From Candidatus Nitrosopumilus sp. (GTDB taxonomy: Archaea; Thermoproteota; Nitrososphaeria; Nitrososphaerales; Nitrosopumilaceae): a DNA stretch of 47,325 bases. The position numbers were made by a program, and so were the translations under genes. The stretch is from the NCBI GenBank assembly GCA_028343855.1, contig JAOLZN010000010.1, forward strand, positions 1 through 47,325, in the 5' to 3' direction. Below are positions 15,868-23,783 of this stretch, in pieces; the stretch's first letter is position 1, and each line of letters starts with the position of its first letter. The notes under the pieces are model-generated. The model ran no database searches. It worked only from the letters and a program-made list of their open reading frames with translations, and was not told where the DNA came from.

Positions 15868-16233
15868 CTGATTTTGATAATTTTTATCGTGACTTGATGG
15901 AATTAGTAAAAAAAATATGAAAATGATCTCGGATTAAAGGTTGAAACTGATCTTGATTACGATATTGTTAAAATATTTGGCTTGAAAATTACTTCTTTGG
16001 CTAGAGCTCAAAACGGTCTTAATGATGTCACTGAACTGACACATTCTACTGCAGAACATCATCCATACTGGAATTTATTGTCTAATTGTTCGGAAATTGG
16101 TCATACTGTTTTGAATAATTAGAAAAAATCATTATCTCCTGATGATGTTGCAGATATTGAATGGGCTTTAAAAGAAATTAATCAAACATTGGAAAAAATT
16201 AAAAATAATCCTGATGTTTCTCATGATCATTAA
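15864..16233 (+). pseudogene. Broken gene: one frameshift and one in-frame stop
   Basis: From the ATG overlapping the previous stop, the frame gives MTDFDNFYRDLMELVKKI and hits TGA at 15918. Removing one A from the run of eight at 15908-15915 restores a frame (YENDLGLKVETDLDYDIVK, then ARAQNGLNDVTELTHST) that runs to a TAG at 16120-16122. After that stop the same frame continues (SLSPDDVADIEWALKEIN) to TAA at 16231. The restored protein would be about 120 residues, mostly helical, family not recognised. Both a real decay and sequencing error at the A run are possible, but the separate TAG makes decay more likely. Confidence 0.7.
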
Positions 16234-16296
16234 ATATTATTGAATAAATTTGACAAAATATTATGGAACTTTGTAATATGCATATTATTCATAAAA

Positions 16297-16398
16297 TTAA
16301 TTGATTTTTCGTAATCTCTCTCCGATTTCTTCTAATGATGACTGATCTTTCAATTGTGGTGATTTTGTATTCCTTAATAAATAACCTATTTCTGACAT
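16297..16398 (-). CDS. Possible 33-residue protein
   Basis: A short frame starting MSEIGYLLRNTK and ending EEIGERLRKIN, charged and helical. It sits in the 172 bases between the broken gene and the next plus-strand gene and overlaps that gene's presumed TATA box. Only its coding-like composition supports it; it may be chance. Confidence 0.3.
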   Translation of the reverse strand: MSEIGYLLRNTKSPQLKDQSSLEEIGERLRKIN

Positions 16399-16405
16399 TC
16401 TATTG

Positions 16406-16993
16406 ATGAGTTCCAAAAATAGTGATTCTGAAGGGCTATTCGGTACTATCAAAGTAGGTTTTGGAGCTGGTCTAGTTGCAGGCTGTGCATTATTTTCATC
16501 ATTCCTTTCAATTGATCAACAACTAAACATTCCACATGGTACCTTTTACAAAACAATAGGAATTCCTATGGGTGTTGAAGGTTTTGGAGCTGTACTTATC
16601 GGATTATTGATGCACATTACAGTTGCAGCATTAATTGGAATCGCATTTAATATATCGGCATCTTATTGGAGAACATTTAGAATTGTAACAGTCCCAAAGG
16701 GAATTTTAACTGGCGCCGTTACTGGTGCGATAGTATTTAGCTTAGCGTTCTTACCATTGCACACTATGGTTATGATGCCGATTTTAGAAACAACTCTTTC
16801 TTCAACTGATTCAGTAGTGAGTATATTGCCTGAAGAAAAAGAGGCTTTACTAGAATTGATCAAAGGAAATGATTTCGTATTGTGGTATTCTGCAATGTTG
16901 CATGTTCTATTTGGTTCTGTATTGGGATTGATGTCTGGATTCCTATTGCATGATAGATATAGGAATGTTCCTAGAATTCGTTCATTCTGGTAA
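16406..16993 (+). CDS. Polytopic membrane protein, unknown function
   Basis: A 195-residue integral membrane protein with four hydrophobic segments, at about residues 15-35, 58-80, 95-120 and 160-180. Gly-rich helices (GFGAGLVAGCALFSSFLS, GAVTGAIVFSLAFL) and a conserved-looking VLHVLFGSVLGLMSGFLLHDRY end suggest a transporter-like or channel-like packing, but I do not recognise a family. I took the ATG at 16406; the TTG just before it is also in frame. TTAATAAATAAC lies about 27 bases upstream. Confidence 0.65.
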   Translation: MSSKNSDSEGLFGTIKVGFGAGLVAGCALFSSFLSIDQQLNIPHGTFYKTIGIPMGVEGFGAVLIGLLMHITVAALIGIAFNISASYWRTFRIVTVPKGILTGAVTGAIVFSLAFLPLHTMVMMPILETTLSSTDSVVSILPEEKEALLELIKGNDFVLWYSAMLHVLFGSVLGLMSGFLLHDRYRNVPRIRSFW

Positions 16994-17022
16994 AATTAAA
17001 TTTCTATTTTATTTCAAATTAA

Positions 17023-18180
17023 TTATATAAAATCTGATAATGTTTTTTGTCTTATCATATTCATCATACTTCCATTTCTAATCCATTCCTTTTTACTTAC
17101 ACTTGTTTTTGTTGATGCTAATTGTATTGCATGATTAAAATCTGAAGTTATTTTTGGTTTTTGTTTCATTGCCTCTCTAATTCCTTCGCGAACTTGCCAC
17201 ACTCCAACTGGAATCGCATATTCTGGTCGAATTTCTCTGAAAATTAAAACACCTGATTGAATTTTATTTTTTAATAAATATTCTGAAACTCCTAACTTTG
17301 CTGCAAAATATGCTCCTGCAATATTTGGTGGATGATCAATTCCTCGAGCATCCTCATTATCTGAACCAAATCCTAAAATTCCATTTGAATACCATGCTTC
17401 TATCATTTCAAAAACCCATCTGTGTGGAAACAAAACCACTGAAAATATGTTGCCTAGATGTTCATATGAAAATATTTTACACGTATCAATTAAACTATTT
17501 TCTAATATTTCCTCTACTATTGATTTTGAAATAATGTCGTCTGTTGCAGTAATACTCCATTTTGTTGGAACTAATTTTCTTTTTTTACCTAGCATCCCAA
17601 TACTAAAACATTTTTGTATTTTTGAAATCTCAATTCCTGAATTATATAATTTTAAAACTGCATCTTGTGCTTTCATATCTCTGTCGTAGAATATTTTTTC
17701 AATAGGTTTGGTAGATGTACTTCCTGAAAATTTTACAGACTTTATTTCGCCTACAGGGCCAAAAGGTGCACTTTCACCATCTACTGAAATATTTGATGAT
17801 ACATTTTTGTTAAATTTTAAATCCAAATCTGTTGGTTTTGAGGACATTGTCATTTCTTGTAAGTTTTCAATGTACCTACCTTCGGTTTGTTCTATTGATG
17901 ATTTTTGAATTCCTCTAACTAGGTTTAAACGAAAATTAACTATTTCTTCAAGTGTTTTGCCTTTCCATTTTTCTGGATTATCCAATAATTCTGTATTTCC
18001 ATGAATTGGGGGAACCATTGGACCTACAAACACTTTTGGATAATTATATGATCCAACAAACACTGATGGTGGACTAGTTCCGCTAATGGCATCTGCAGAA
18101 AATAGATTACTATATTTTGATAATGATTCATGCCATTTTGATAAAATCGATCTTCGAATTTCTTGAGAGTCTGATGACAT
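17023..18180 (-). CDS. nreA: NreA-type archaeal DNA repair protein
   Basis: A 385-residue protein of the archaeal Nre family. The N-terminal part has SPPSVFVGSYNYPKVFVGPM (about residues 34-55); the C-terminal part has ISKIQKCFSIGMLGKKRKLVPT and ATDDIISK, both family hallmarks. The last residues, RQKTLSDFI, fit a PCNA-binding PIP box (Q-x2-L-x2-F). Nre proteins act in repair of damage such as interstrand or mitomycin lesions through the sliding clamp. The usual N-terminal zinc finger of some Nre members is not evident here. Divergent from the BtuF-like gene. Confidence 0.85.
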   Translation of the reverse strand: MSSDSQEIRRSILSKWHESLSKYSNLFSADAISGTSPPSVFVGSYNYPKVFVGPMVPPIHGNTELLDNPEKWKGKTLEEIVNFRLNLVRGIQKSSIEQTEGRYIENLQEMTMSSKPTDLDLKFNKNVSSNISVDGESAPFGPVGEIKSVKFSGSTSTKPIEKIFYDRDMKAQDAVLKLYNSGIEISKIQKCFSIGMLGKKRKLVPTKWSITATDDIISKSIVEEILENSLIDTCKIFSYEHLGNIFSVVLFPHRWVFEMIEAWYSNGILGFGSDNEDARGIDHPPNIAGAYFAAKLGVSEYLLKNKIQSGVLIFREIRPEYAIPVGVWQVREGIREAMKQKPKITSDFNHAIQLASTKTSVSKKEWIRNGSMMNMIRQKTLSDFI

Positions 18181-18219
18181 TGTTATTTGTGACTAAAATG
18201 AGCCTATTAACTTGACTAA

Positions 18220-18232
18220 TTTTAAAAATAAA
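18220..18232 (+). promoter_or_regulatory. TATA-like box of the BtuF-like gene
   Basis: TTTTAAAAATAAA centred about 24 bases before the ATG at 18250, in the 69-base gap between this gene and the divergent nreA. Confidence 0.5.
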
Positions 18233-18249
18233 CAATTGTCTAATCTAAA

Positions 18250-19206
18250 ATGTTTAAACGTTCATCAAGTTTTCTTTTCAATATGGATGTTAATAGAATA
18301 GTTTCTTTCTTACCTAGTGCTACAGAATTACTTTATGAATTTGGGGTTGAAGAAAAATTATTTGGAGTAACACATGAATGTAAATATCCTGAAACTGCAA
18401 AATTAAAACCTCAAGTAATTTCATCTGTAATTAATTCTGATGAATTAACTAGTAATGAAATCAATACTATTACTTGCACTTTGTTACGCGATGGAAAAAA
18501 TATTTTTGAATTAAATAAAAAAAATCTTCTTGATGCTAATCCCGATCTAATTATTTCTCAAGAAACTTGTGAAGTTTGTGCTGCTTATACTAATGAAGTT
18601 AAAACTGCATTAGAAATTCTTCCAAAAAAACCTGAATTATATTCCATGGATCCCCATAATCTGAATGAAATAATTCAATCTGTTACTGTGATGGGAAAAA
18701 TTTTACAAAAAGAAAATAAAGCATTAGAAATTGTACATTCACTACAACAACGAATTCAAAATATTCAAAACTCTAAAAATGAAAAAACTCCTAAAGTTCT
18801 TGCAATTGAATGGATTGAACCATTTTTTACAGCTGGTCATTGGATTCCAGAAATGATTGAACTTGCTGGTGGTGTTAATTTGATCAGTAAAACTGGTGAT
18901 CATTCTAGACGCATGGATATGACTGAAGTAACGAATTCTGATCCTGATATAATTATTTTAATGCCATGTGGATTTGACACGATTCGCACTATGACTGAAT
19001 ATGATTCAATTTTAAAGAATAATCGTGCCTGGAATTCATTAAATGCTGTAAAAAATAATCAAGTGTTTGCAGTGGATGCAAACTCATTTTTCAGTAAACC
19101 TAGTATTCGAACTGTGGAAGGATTAGAAATTTTGGCAAAAATCATTCAACCTCATAAATTTACTGATCTAAGTGTTTCTGCCGGTTCATTTTCAAACGTG
19201 TCATAA
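18250..19206 (+). CDS. BtuF-like cobalamin/iron-siderophore binding-fold protein
   Basis: A 318-residue TroA/BtuF-fold protein: RIVSFLPSATELLYEFGV, GVTHECKYPE, LDANPDLIISQETCEVCA, LAIEWIEPFFTAGHWIPEMIELAGG and VDANSFFSKPS. BtuF captures cobalamin for an ABC importer. Here there is no convincing signal peptide or lipobox; the N-terminus (MFKRSSSFLFN) is short and the fold begins at once, so it may be cytoplasmic. No permease or ATPase gene is adjacent. A TTTTAAAAATAAA box 24 bases before supports the ATG at 18250; ATG 18283 is the alternative. Cobalamin is relevant because the mutase genes are nearby. Confidence 0.8.
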   Translation: MFKRSSSFLFNMDVNRIVSFLPSATELLYEFGVEEKLFGVTHECKYPETAKLKPQVISSVINSDELTSNEINTITCTLLRDGKNIFELNKKNLLDANPDLIISQETCEVCAAYTNEVKTALEILPKKPELYSMDPHNLNEIIQSVTVMGKILQKENKALEIVHSLQQRIQNIQNSKNEKTPKVLAIEWIEPFFTAGHWIPEMIELAGGVNLISKTGDHSRRMDMTEVTNSDPDIIILMPCGFDTIRTMTEYDSILKNNRAWNSLNAVKNNQVFAVDANSFFSKPSIRTVEGLEILAKIIQPHKFTDLSVSAGSFSNVS

Positions 19207-19243
19207 GAATTACTTTATCTATGATAAAATATCTCCATTATGT

Positions 19244-19444
19244 ATGGTAAGAGCAAAATTAACTGAAAAGCAAAAAGAAAAAGCAAAAAAAGAGCAAAAA
19301 ACAAGAGCCGAACAATCTCGTGCTGCTAGAAGAAGTGGTAAAAGTATGAAAACTGAAGGAAAAGTTACTAAATCAACATCAAAAGCAAAGGAATCTAGAT
19401 CGTCCAAGAAAATTGCAACTATCAAAAAGAGAACTAGAAGCTAA
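19244..19444 (+). CDS. Small lysine-rich basic protein
   Basis: A 66-residue, highly basic protein starting MVRAKLTEKQKEKAKKEQ. It is almost entirely Lys, Arg, Ser, Ala, Thr and Glu, probably helical then disordered, and could bind nucleic acid or the ribosome. I used the ATG at 19244, with a TTTATCTATG box about 27 bases upstream; an in-frame start at 19172 would overlap the previous gene. Family not recognised. Confidence 0.6.
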   Translation: MVRAKLTEKQKEKAKKEQKTRAEQSRAARRSGKSMKTEGKVTKSTSKAKESRSSKKIATIKKRTRS

Positions 19445-19533
19445 TTTCATCCATTTTTTTGTCTATGATTTCTAATGACATTGACAATGAAAGTTGTTAA
19501 TCTATCAATTCTATCCTGATTATCTATGATAAA

Positions 19534-20295
19534 ATGAAAACAATGAGTGATAATTCTGAAAAAACTTTTTCAAATTACGGTGTTTATGATTTAGAATCTG
19601 ATCTTGAATTATTGTTACCAAATACTATTATCAAATTTCAACGAATTAATGATAATGCTTTCTCATACTTTCGAAAAAATTCTGAAGGGGCGATTGTTGA
19701 AAAAATAATTCCTGTTAAATCTAATAATCCTAAAATTGAATTGGCACCAATTAGACCTCTTAACCATCCTGCAAGAAGAACTACTCACATGTTCTTACAA
19801 TTTGACAAGGAGATTTACCTTAGTGAAAATTCCGCTGCAAGCATTTTTGTTCATTGCCCAATTGAAATAGGTATTTTTTTAGTTCATGAATCTAATCATG
19901 ATTCTCTTGACTGGATTACTTGTAATCCTTTGAATTCTAGGTTTGGTTTGTATGGTTCTCCCGACACTGGAAAATTATGTAAATATGCAAAAGTTTCTTT
20001 AGCTACTGATTATGATGACTCTAATTCTTACTTGGAAGGTGTAATGCAAATTGTTATTGAAAACACTTTGTCTTTTGGTCAATCCCTTAGTAAAGTTGTA
20101 TTTCAGATAACTGATAATGCTATATTTTATCAAGACTCTAAAACAATTATTGATGGAATAAAAATCACTATGAAAAAACGTGCGGCTGTAAACATTGCTG
20201 ATGTTAAAACTACTTCTGTTGAAACTGATTGGTCCATGTCCCCAACATGGGAAGATAAAACTGCTAGTACTCATATGGAGATGGGATTAGAATAA
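19534..20295 (+). CDS. DUF432-type protein partnered with MscS channel
   Basis: A 253-residue soluble, strand-rich protein. Landmarks such as GVYDLESDLELLLPN, IELAPIRPLNHPARRTTHMFLQF and IFVHCPIEIGIFL match what I recall of the archaeal DUF432 family, which is often next to or fused with MscS channels. Its stop overlaps the mscS start by one base (TAATG), so translation is coupled. A cytoplasmic accessory or lipid-facing regulatory part of the channel is a reasonable inference. Start at the ATG at 19534; an internal ATG (MSDNSEK) is three codons in. Confidence 0.7.
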   Translation: MKTMSDNSEKTFSNYGVYDLESDLELLLPNTIIKFQRINDNAFSYFRKNSEGAIVEKIIPVKSNNPKIELAPIRPLNHPARRTTHMFLQFDKEIYLSENSAASIFVHCPIEIGIFLVHESNHDSLDWITCNPLNSRFGLYGSPDTGKLCKYAKVSLATDYDDSNSYLEGVMQIVIENTLSFGQSLSKVVFQITDNAIFYQDSKTIIDGIKITMKKRAAVNIADVKTTSVETDWSMSPTWEDKTASTHMEMGLE

Positions 20296-21119
20296 TGATT
20301 TTAGAATTTCTTCAGAGCTTATCTGAAATGCAACTTGTTGGTGAATTAACTGTACTGTCTTTATTGATTGGTGGAATTATTATGGCCGGTGGTGTAATAA
20401 TTGCAAAAATTGCAAAATTATTGTTTCATAAATATTATGCACCTTCATTACCAAAAGATACTGCACAAAATATTAGTAAATTAATTTATTTTGGCATTTT
20501 AGTAATTTCCTTTTTAGGATTTACATCCAGTCAAGGAATTGATTTATCTGGAATAATGGTTGCAGGTGGAATATTTGCAGTAGTAATTGGATTTGCAACA
20601 CAATCGGTCGTTTCTAATTTGATCTCTGGTGTATTTTTAATTGTTGAAAAACCTGCAAAACATGGTGATACAATTGAACTTCCAGACATGGGGATTTCTG
20701 GAACTCTTCTTGACATAGGAACTTTTTCTAGCAAAGTTAGAAAATTTGATGGAACAGTAACTCGAATTCCTAATGAGAAATTCTTCACATCAAATATTCG
20801 TTCACTTACTCTATCTACTGTTAGGCGAGCTGATGCAACTGTTGGGATTTCCTATGAATCTGATATTGACAATGCCATTTTAGTAATGAAAAATGAAATT
20901 TTAGAAACTATGCCGTTTATTCTTCAAATCCCTGAGCCTGAATTTAGAACTGAGGAATTAGGTGATTCAAGCGTAAATATTCATGTTTATGTTTGGCATC
21001 CTAGAGATGATTGGAGTAGTGCACAACCAATCCTTTTGAATACTTTAAAACGTGCTCTTGACAAATCTGGAATTGAAATTCCTTTCCCTCAAAGAGTTGT
21101 CTGGTCTGGGAATGATTAA
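20295..21119 (+). CDS. mscS: Small-conductance mechanosensitive channel (MscS family)
   Basis: A 274-residue channel with three membrane segments (about residues 18-40, 55-75 and 85-110). The third is the pore helix with the Gly/Ala pattern AGGIFAVVIGFATQSVVSNLISGVF, followed by the beta domain (VEKPAKHGDTIELPD, IPNEKFFTSNIRSLT) and a C-terminal alpha/beta domain (VHVYVWHPRDDW). These channels release solutes on hypo-osmotic shock. It is co-translated with the DUF432-type protein. Convergent with the small membrane gene at 21116-21394, overlapping by 4 bases. Confidence 0.92.
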   Translation: MILEFLQSLSEMQLVGELTVLSLLIGGIIMAGGVIIAKIAKLLFHKYYAPSLPKDTAQNISKLIYFGILVISFLGFTSSQGIDLSGIMVAGGIFAVVIGFATQSVVSNLISGVFLIVEKPAKHGDTIELPDMGISGTLLDIGTFSSKVRKFDGTVTRIPNEKFFTSNIRSLTLSTVRRADATVGISYESDIDNAILVMKNEILETMPFILQIPEPEFRTEELGDSSVNIHVYVWHPRDDWSSAQPILLNTLKRALDKSGIEIPFPQRVVWSGND

Positions 21120-21394
21120 GATTGTTTAATTTGTTTTTTATTTATACGTCGTTTTTTAATTAAACTAAACATGATCATTCCTACATTAATAATTGAAATA
21201 ATTTCAATTAAATCTACACCGTATAGAAACCAATCAATTACTGGATGAACTCTTGAAACAATTCCTGCTTCAAGCATAATGTCTGCGTTCCATACCATGT
21301 GTGGCACTTGAATAAATTGTATTACTGCAATAATTACAATACTTCCTAATATTTTATTTTCATACCAATTCCAAAATTTATTCCATACATTCAT
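21116..21394 (-). CDS. Small membrane protein, unknown function
   Basis: A 92-residue protein with two hydrophobic segments (about residues 15-35 and 57-77), joined by a loop with HMVWNADIMLEAGIVSR, and a basic C-terminal tail (KKRRINKKQIKQS). No family recognised. Its promoter region carries three operator-like 14-base repeats just upstream of a TATA-like ATTTAATAG. Confidence 0.6.
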   Translation of the reverse strand: MNVWNKFWNWYENKILGSIVIIAVIQFIQVPHMVWNADIMLEAGIVSRVHPVIDWFLYGVDLIEIISIINVGMIMFSLIKKRRINKKQIKQS

Positions 21395-21416
21395 GCATTA
21401 AGATATGTTGTATTTC

Positions 21417-21425
21417 TATTAAATG
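21417..21425 (-). promoter_or_regulatory. TATA-like box of the small membrane gene
   Basis: On the minus strand this reads ATTTAATAG, centred 27 bases before the ATG at 21394. The 14-base repeats begin 12 bases upstream of it. Confidence 0.5.
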
Positions 21426-21436
21426 CTGTTAAAATT

Positions 21437-21478
21437 AGACACAACTAATTAGACTCAACTAATTAGCCACAACTAATT
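21437..21478. repeat. Three 14-bp tandem repeats containing CTAATTAG palindromes
   Basis: Three consecutive units AGACACAACTAATT, AGACTCAACTAATT and AGCCACAACTAATT. Each junction creates the perfect 8-base palindrome CTAATTAG, so palindromes recur every 14 bases. They lie between the cysS 3' end and the small membrane gene, immediately upstream of that gene's TATA box, where an activator or repressor could bind. Confidence 0.8.
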
Positions 21479-21497
21479 TTTGTGCCTAAAATTATTT

Positions 21498-22886
21498 TTA
21501 TTTTTCAGATTTTATTTTTTCTTTTTTCATCCAAATGGTTTTTTGTTTATGATCAATTAACTCTACATTCATTTCATTTAATTGATCACGAATTCTATCT
21601 GCTTCTTCAAATTGTTTTTGCTCTCTACATTTTTTTCGATTTAAAATAAGATTATCTATTTTTTGTTTTTCTTCTTGACTCATCTCAGGAATATTTAATC
21701 CTAATATCTGTGCAATTCTTTCAAATTCTTTTTTAATTATTAAACTATTTTCTATTCCCAATTTTTCCTCTGCAGCTAATCTGTTTGTTTCTTTTACTAA
21801 TTCAAAAAATGATGATAATGCAAGATGTGTGTTTAAATCATCTTCTAAAGATTTATCAAATTCTGTACTGATATTCCTAATTTTTTCTGATATGTTTTCT
21901 TGTTGATCACTATTTGCATGAATTAATTCGAAATAACATGTTTCTACCTGCCTCCATTTTGTGAGATTTTCTTTTAACATTTCTTCAGAATAATCTAATA
22001 CTTTGGAATAATGCCCCGATAAACAAAATAATCTAATTATGTTGGGTCCCCAATTCTCTAATACGTACTTGATTGACTTTGTATTGCCCAGTGATTTAGA
22101 CATCTTTTCCCCTGCTATTGTTACCATGCCTACATGCATCCAAATTTTAGCAAATTTTCCATCTGAATGTGCCTCTGATTGTGCTATTTCATTTTCATGG
22201 TGTGGAAAAATTAGATCTCTTCCACCTCCATGAATATCAAAATTCCCTCCAAGATACTTCATACTCATTACTGAGCATTCGATATGCCATCCTGGTCTGC
22301 CTTTTCCCCACGGGCTTTCCCATGTGGGTCCAACATCTGAAAATTTCCATACTGCAAAATCTAATGGGTCTTTTTTTGTTTCATCAACTTGTATTCTAGA
22401 ACCTGATTTCAATTCATCAATTTTTTTCTTAGATAGTTTTCCGTATTCTGGAAATTTTGATACTGAAAAATATACTCCATTTTCTGAGGGATATGCAATT
22501 CCCTTTTCAATTAATTTTTTTATGAATTCAATAATATCTTCAATGTGTTCAGTTGCTTTTGGATAGTTTGTAGCACGTTTAATATTTAATTGATCAAAAT
22601 CTCTGAAATAATTTTCAATGTATCTTTTGCTTATTTCATGTGCAGGTATTCCTTCATCATTTGCACGATTGATTATTTTATCGTCAACATCTGTAAAATT
22701 TTGAATTAATTCTACTTCTTTTTTCTTATTTTCTAAATATTTTCTTAATACATCAAAAACAATTATTGTTCTGGCATGTCCTATATGCGATTCATCATAT
22801 ACAGTAACTCCACAAAGATAAATCTTAATTTTTTCTGAATTATCTACTTTTTGTTCAGTACTGGATAAAGTATCTTGAATATTCAT
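21498..22886 (-). CDS. cysS: Cysteinyl-tRNA synthetase
   Basis: A 462-residue class I synthetase. The first zinc ligand is in YLCGVTVYDESHIGHART, where HIGH is the ATP motif. WHIECSVMSMKYLGG holds the second zinc Cys, HHENEIAQSEAH the further ligands, and GEKMSKSLGN is KMSKS. The C-terminal helical bundle ends EEADRIRDQLNEMNVELIDHKQ. It charges tRNA-Cys. It starts one base after the nadE stop on the same strand, so the two form an operon. Confidence 0.97.
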   Translation of the reverse strand: MNIQDTLSSTEQKVDNSEKIKIYLCGVTVYDESHIGHARTIIVFDVLRKYLENKKKEVELIQNFTDVDDKIINRANDEGIPAHEISKRYIENYFRDFDQLNIKRATNYPKATEHIEDIIEFIKKLIEKGIAYPSENGVYFSVSKFPEYGKLSKKKIDELKSGSRIQVDETKKDPLDFAVWKFSDVGPTWESPWGKGRPGWHIECSVMSMKYLGGNFDIHGGGRDLIFPHHENEIAQSEAHSDGKFAKIWMHVGMVTIAGEKMSKSLGNTKSIKYVLENWGPNIIRLFCLSGHYSKVLDYSEEMLKENLTKWRQVETCYFELIHANSDQQENISEKIRNISTEFDKSLEDDLNTHLALSSFFELVKETNRLAAEEKLGIENSLIIKKEFERIAQILGLNIPEMSQEEKQKIDNLILNRKKCREQKQFEEADRIRDQLNEMNVELIDHKQKTIWMKKEKIKSEK

Positions 22887-22887
22887 A

Positions 22888-23679
22888 TTATTTTATGTCA
22901 TCTTTTTGTGGTAGTAATCTTTTGTGTTCACTGTTTATGTTTAAATTATGAATTTTTTCAACTATTTCTTTATCTATGTTTGTCCTTTCTGCCGTTTCTT
23001 GAATTGAAAGTCCTTTTTCAATTAGACAGTACAAAATTGAGTCCACTTCTTCATATTGTGTGCCTAATTCCTTTTCAGCTTCATGATCTTTCCAAAGATG
23101 AGGACTGCTCTTTTTTGATATTATGTTTTCTGGAATTCCTAAGTATTTTGCAATTTCCCTAACTTGTAATTTATACAATGAAACAATTGGTGTTAGATCT
23201 GATGCACCATCACCATATTTTGTAAAATATCCTATAAGATATTCACTTTTGTCACTGGAACCTAAAACCAAATAATTTTCAATGTTTGCATAATAGTAGA
23301 GTATGTTTGTTCTTATTCTTGCTCTGAGATTTCCTTTTGATTTTTCATTTGGTACTAAATACATGGAATATTCGTTTACAATTGGTTTGATATCGATTAG
23401 TTTATGCTCAATTCCTGTTAAACTAATGATTTTCATTGCATCTTCAGTTTCACTGTTAGGTGTAATTGTTGTATCTGGTAAAATCAGAGCAAGTGTTTTT
23501 TCTTTTAATTTTCTTTTACAAATGTATGCTAAAACTGCTGAATCAATTCCTCCACTGAGGCCTAAAATTATTCCTTTTGCATTATTTTTCTTTATTTCAT
23601 TTTCTATAAACTCTTCAATTCTATTTGTAATTGAAGCATAATCCTGTGAAATTATTTTATTAATGATATCTTGATTCAA
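22888..23679 (-). CDS. nadE: NH3-dependent NAD+ synthetase
   Basis: A 263-residue N-type ATP pyrophosphatase. LGLSGGIDSAVLAYI is the P-loop-like SGG-x-DS motif; GSSDKSEYLIGYFTKYGDGASDLTPI binds deamido-NAD, and SPHLWKDHEAEKELG is the closing loop. It amidates deamido-NAD to NAD with ammonia and lacks the glutaminase domain, which fits an ammonia-rich lifestyle. The start is TTG at 23679; there is no in-frame ATG nearby. Its stop is one base before the cysS start. Divergent from the methyltransferase gene. Confidence 0.95.
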   Translation of the reverse strand: MNQDIINKIISQDYASITNRIEEFIENEIKKNNAKGIILGLSGGIDSAVLAYICKRKLKEKTLALILPDTTITPNSETEDAMKIISLTGIEHKLIDIKPIVNEYSMYLVPNEKSKGNLRARIRTNILYYYANIENYLVLGSSDKSEYLIGYFTKYGDGASDLTPIVSLYKLQVREIAKYLGIPENIISKKSSPHLWKDHEAEKELGTQYEEVDSILYCLIEKGLSIQETAERTNIDKEIVEKIHNLNINSEHKRLLPQKDDIK

Positions 23680-23754
23680 TGATATTTCTAAAAAATAACT
23701 TAGAATAAAAATTGACCTCTAGTGCTAGTCTTTAATTGAATAATCATCTTAGAC

Positions 23755-23764
23755 TTTAAATTAA
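23755..23764 (+). promoter_or_regulatory. TATA-like box of the methyltransferase gene
   Basis: TTTAAATTAA centred about 25 bases before the ATG at 23784, which favours that ATG over the TTG at 23772. Confidence 0.5.
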
Positions 23765-23783
23765 TTGGAAATTGGAGAAAATT

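Noticed and set aside
19172-19243. Upstream extension of the small Lys-rich protein
   Set aside because: It overlaps the BtuF-like gene and has a composition unlike the rest; a TATA-like box fits the ATG at 19244.
22039-22566. Plus-strand frames within cysS
   Set aside because: Antisense shadows of a complete, well matched cysS.
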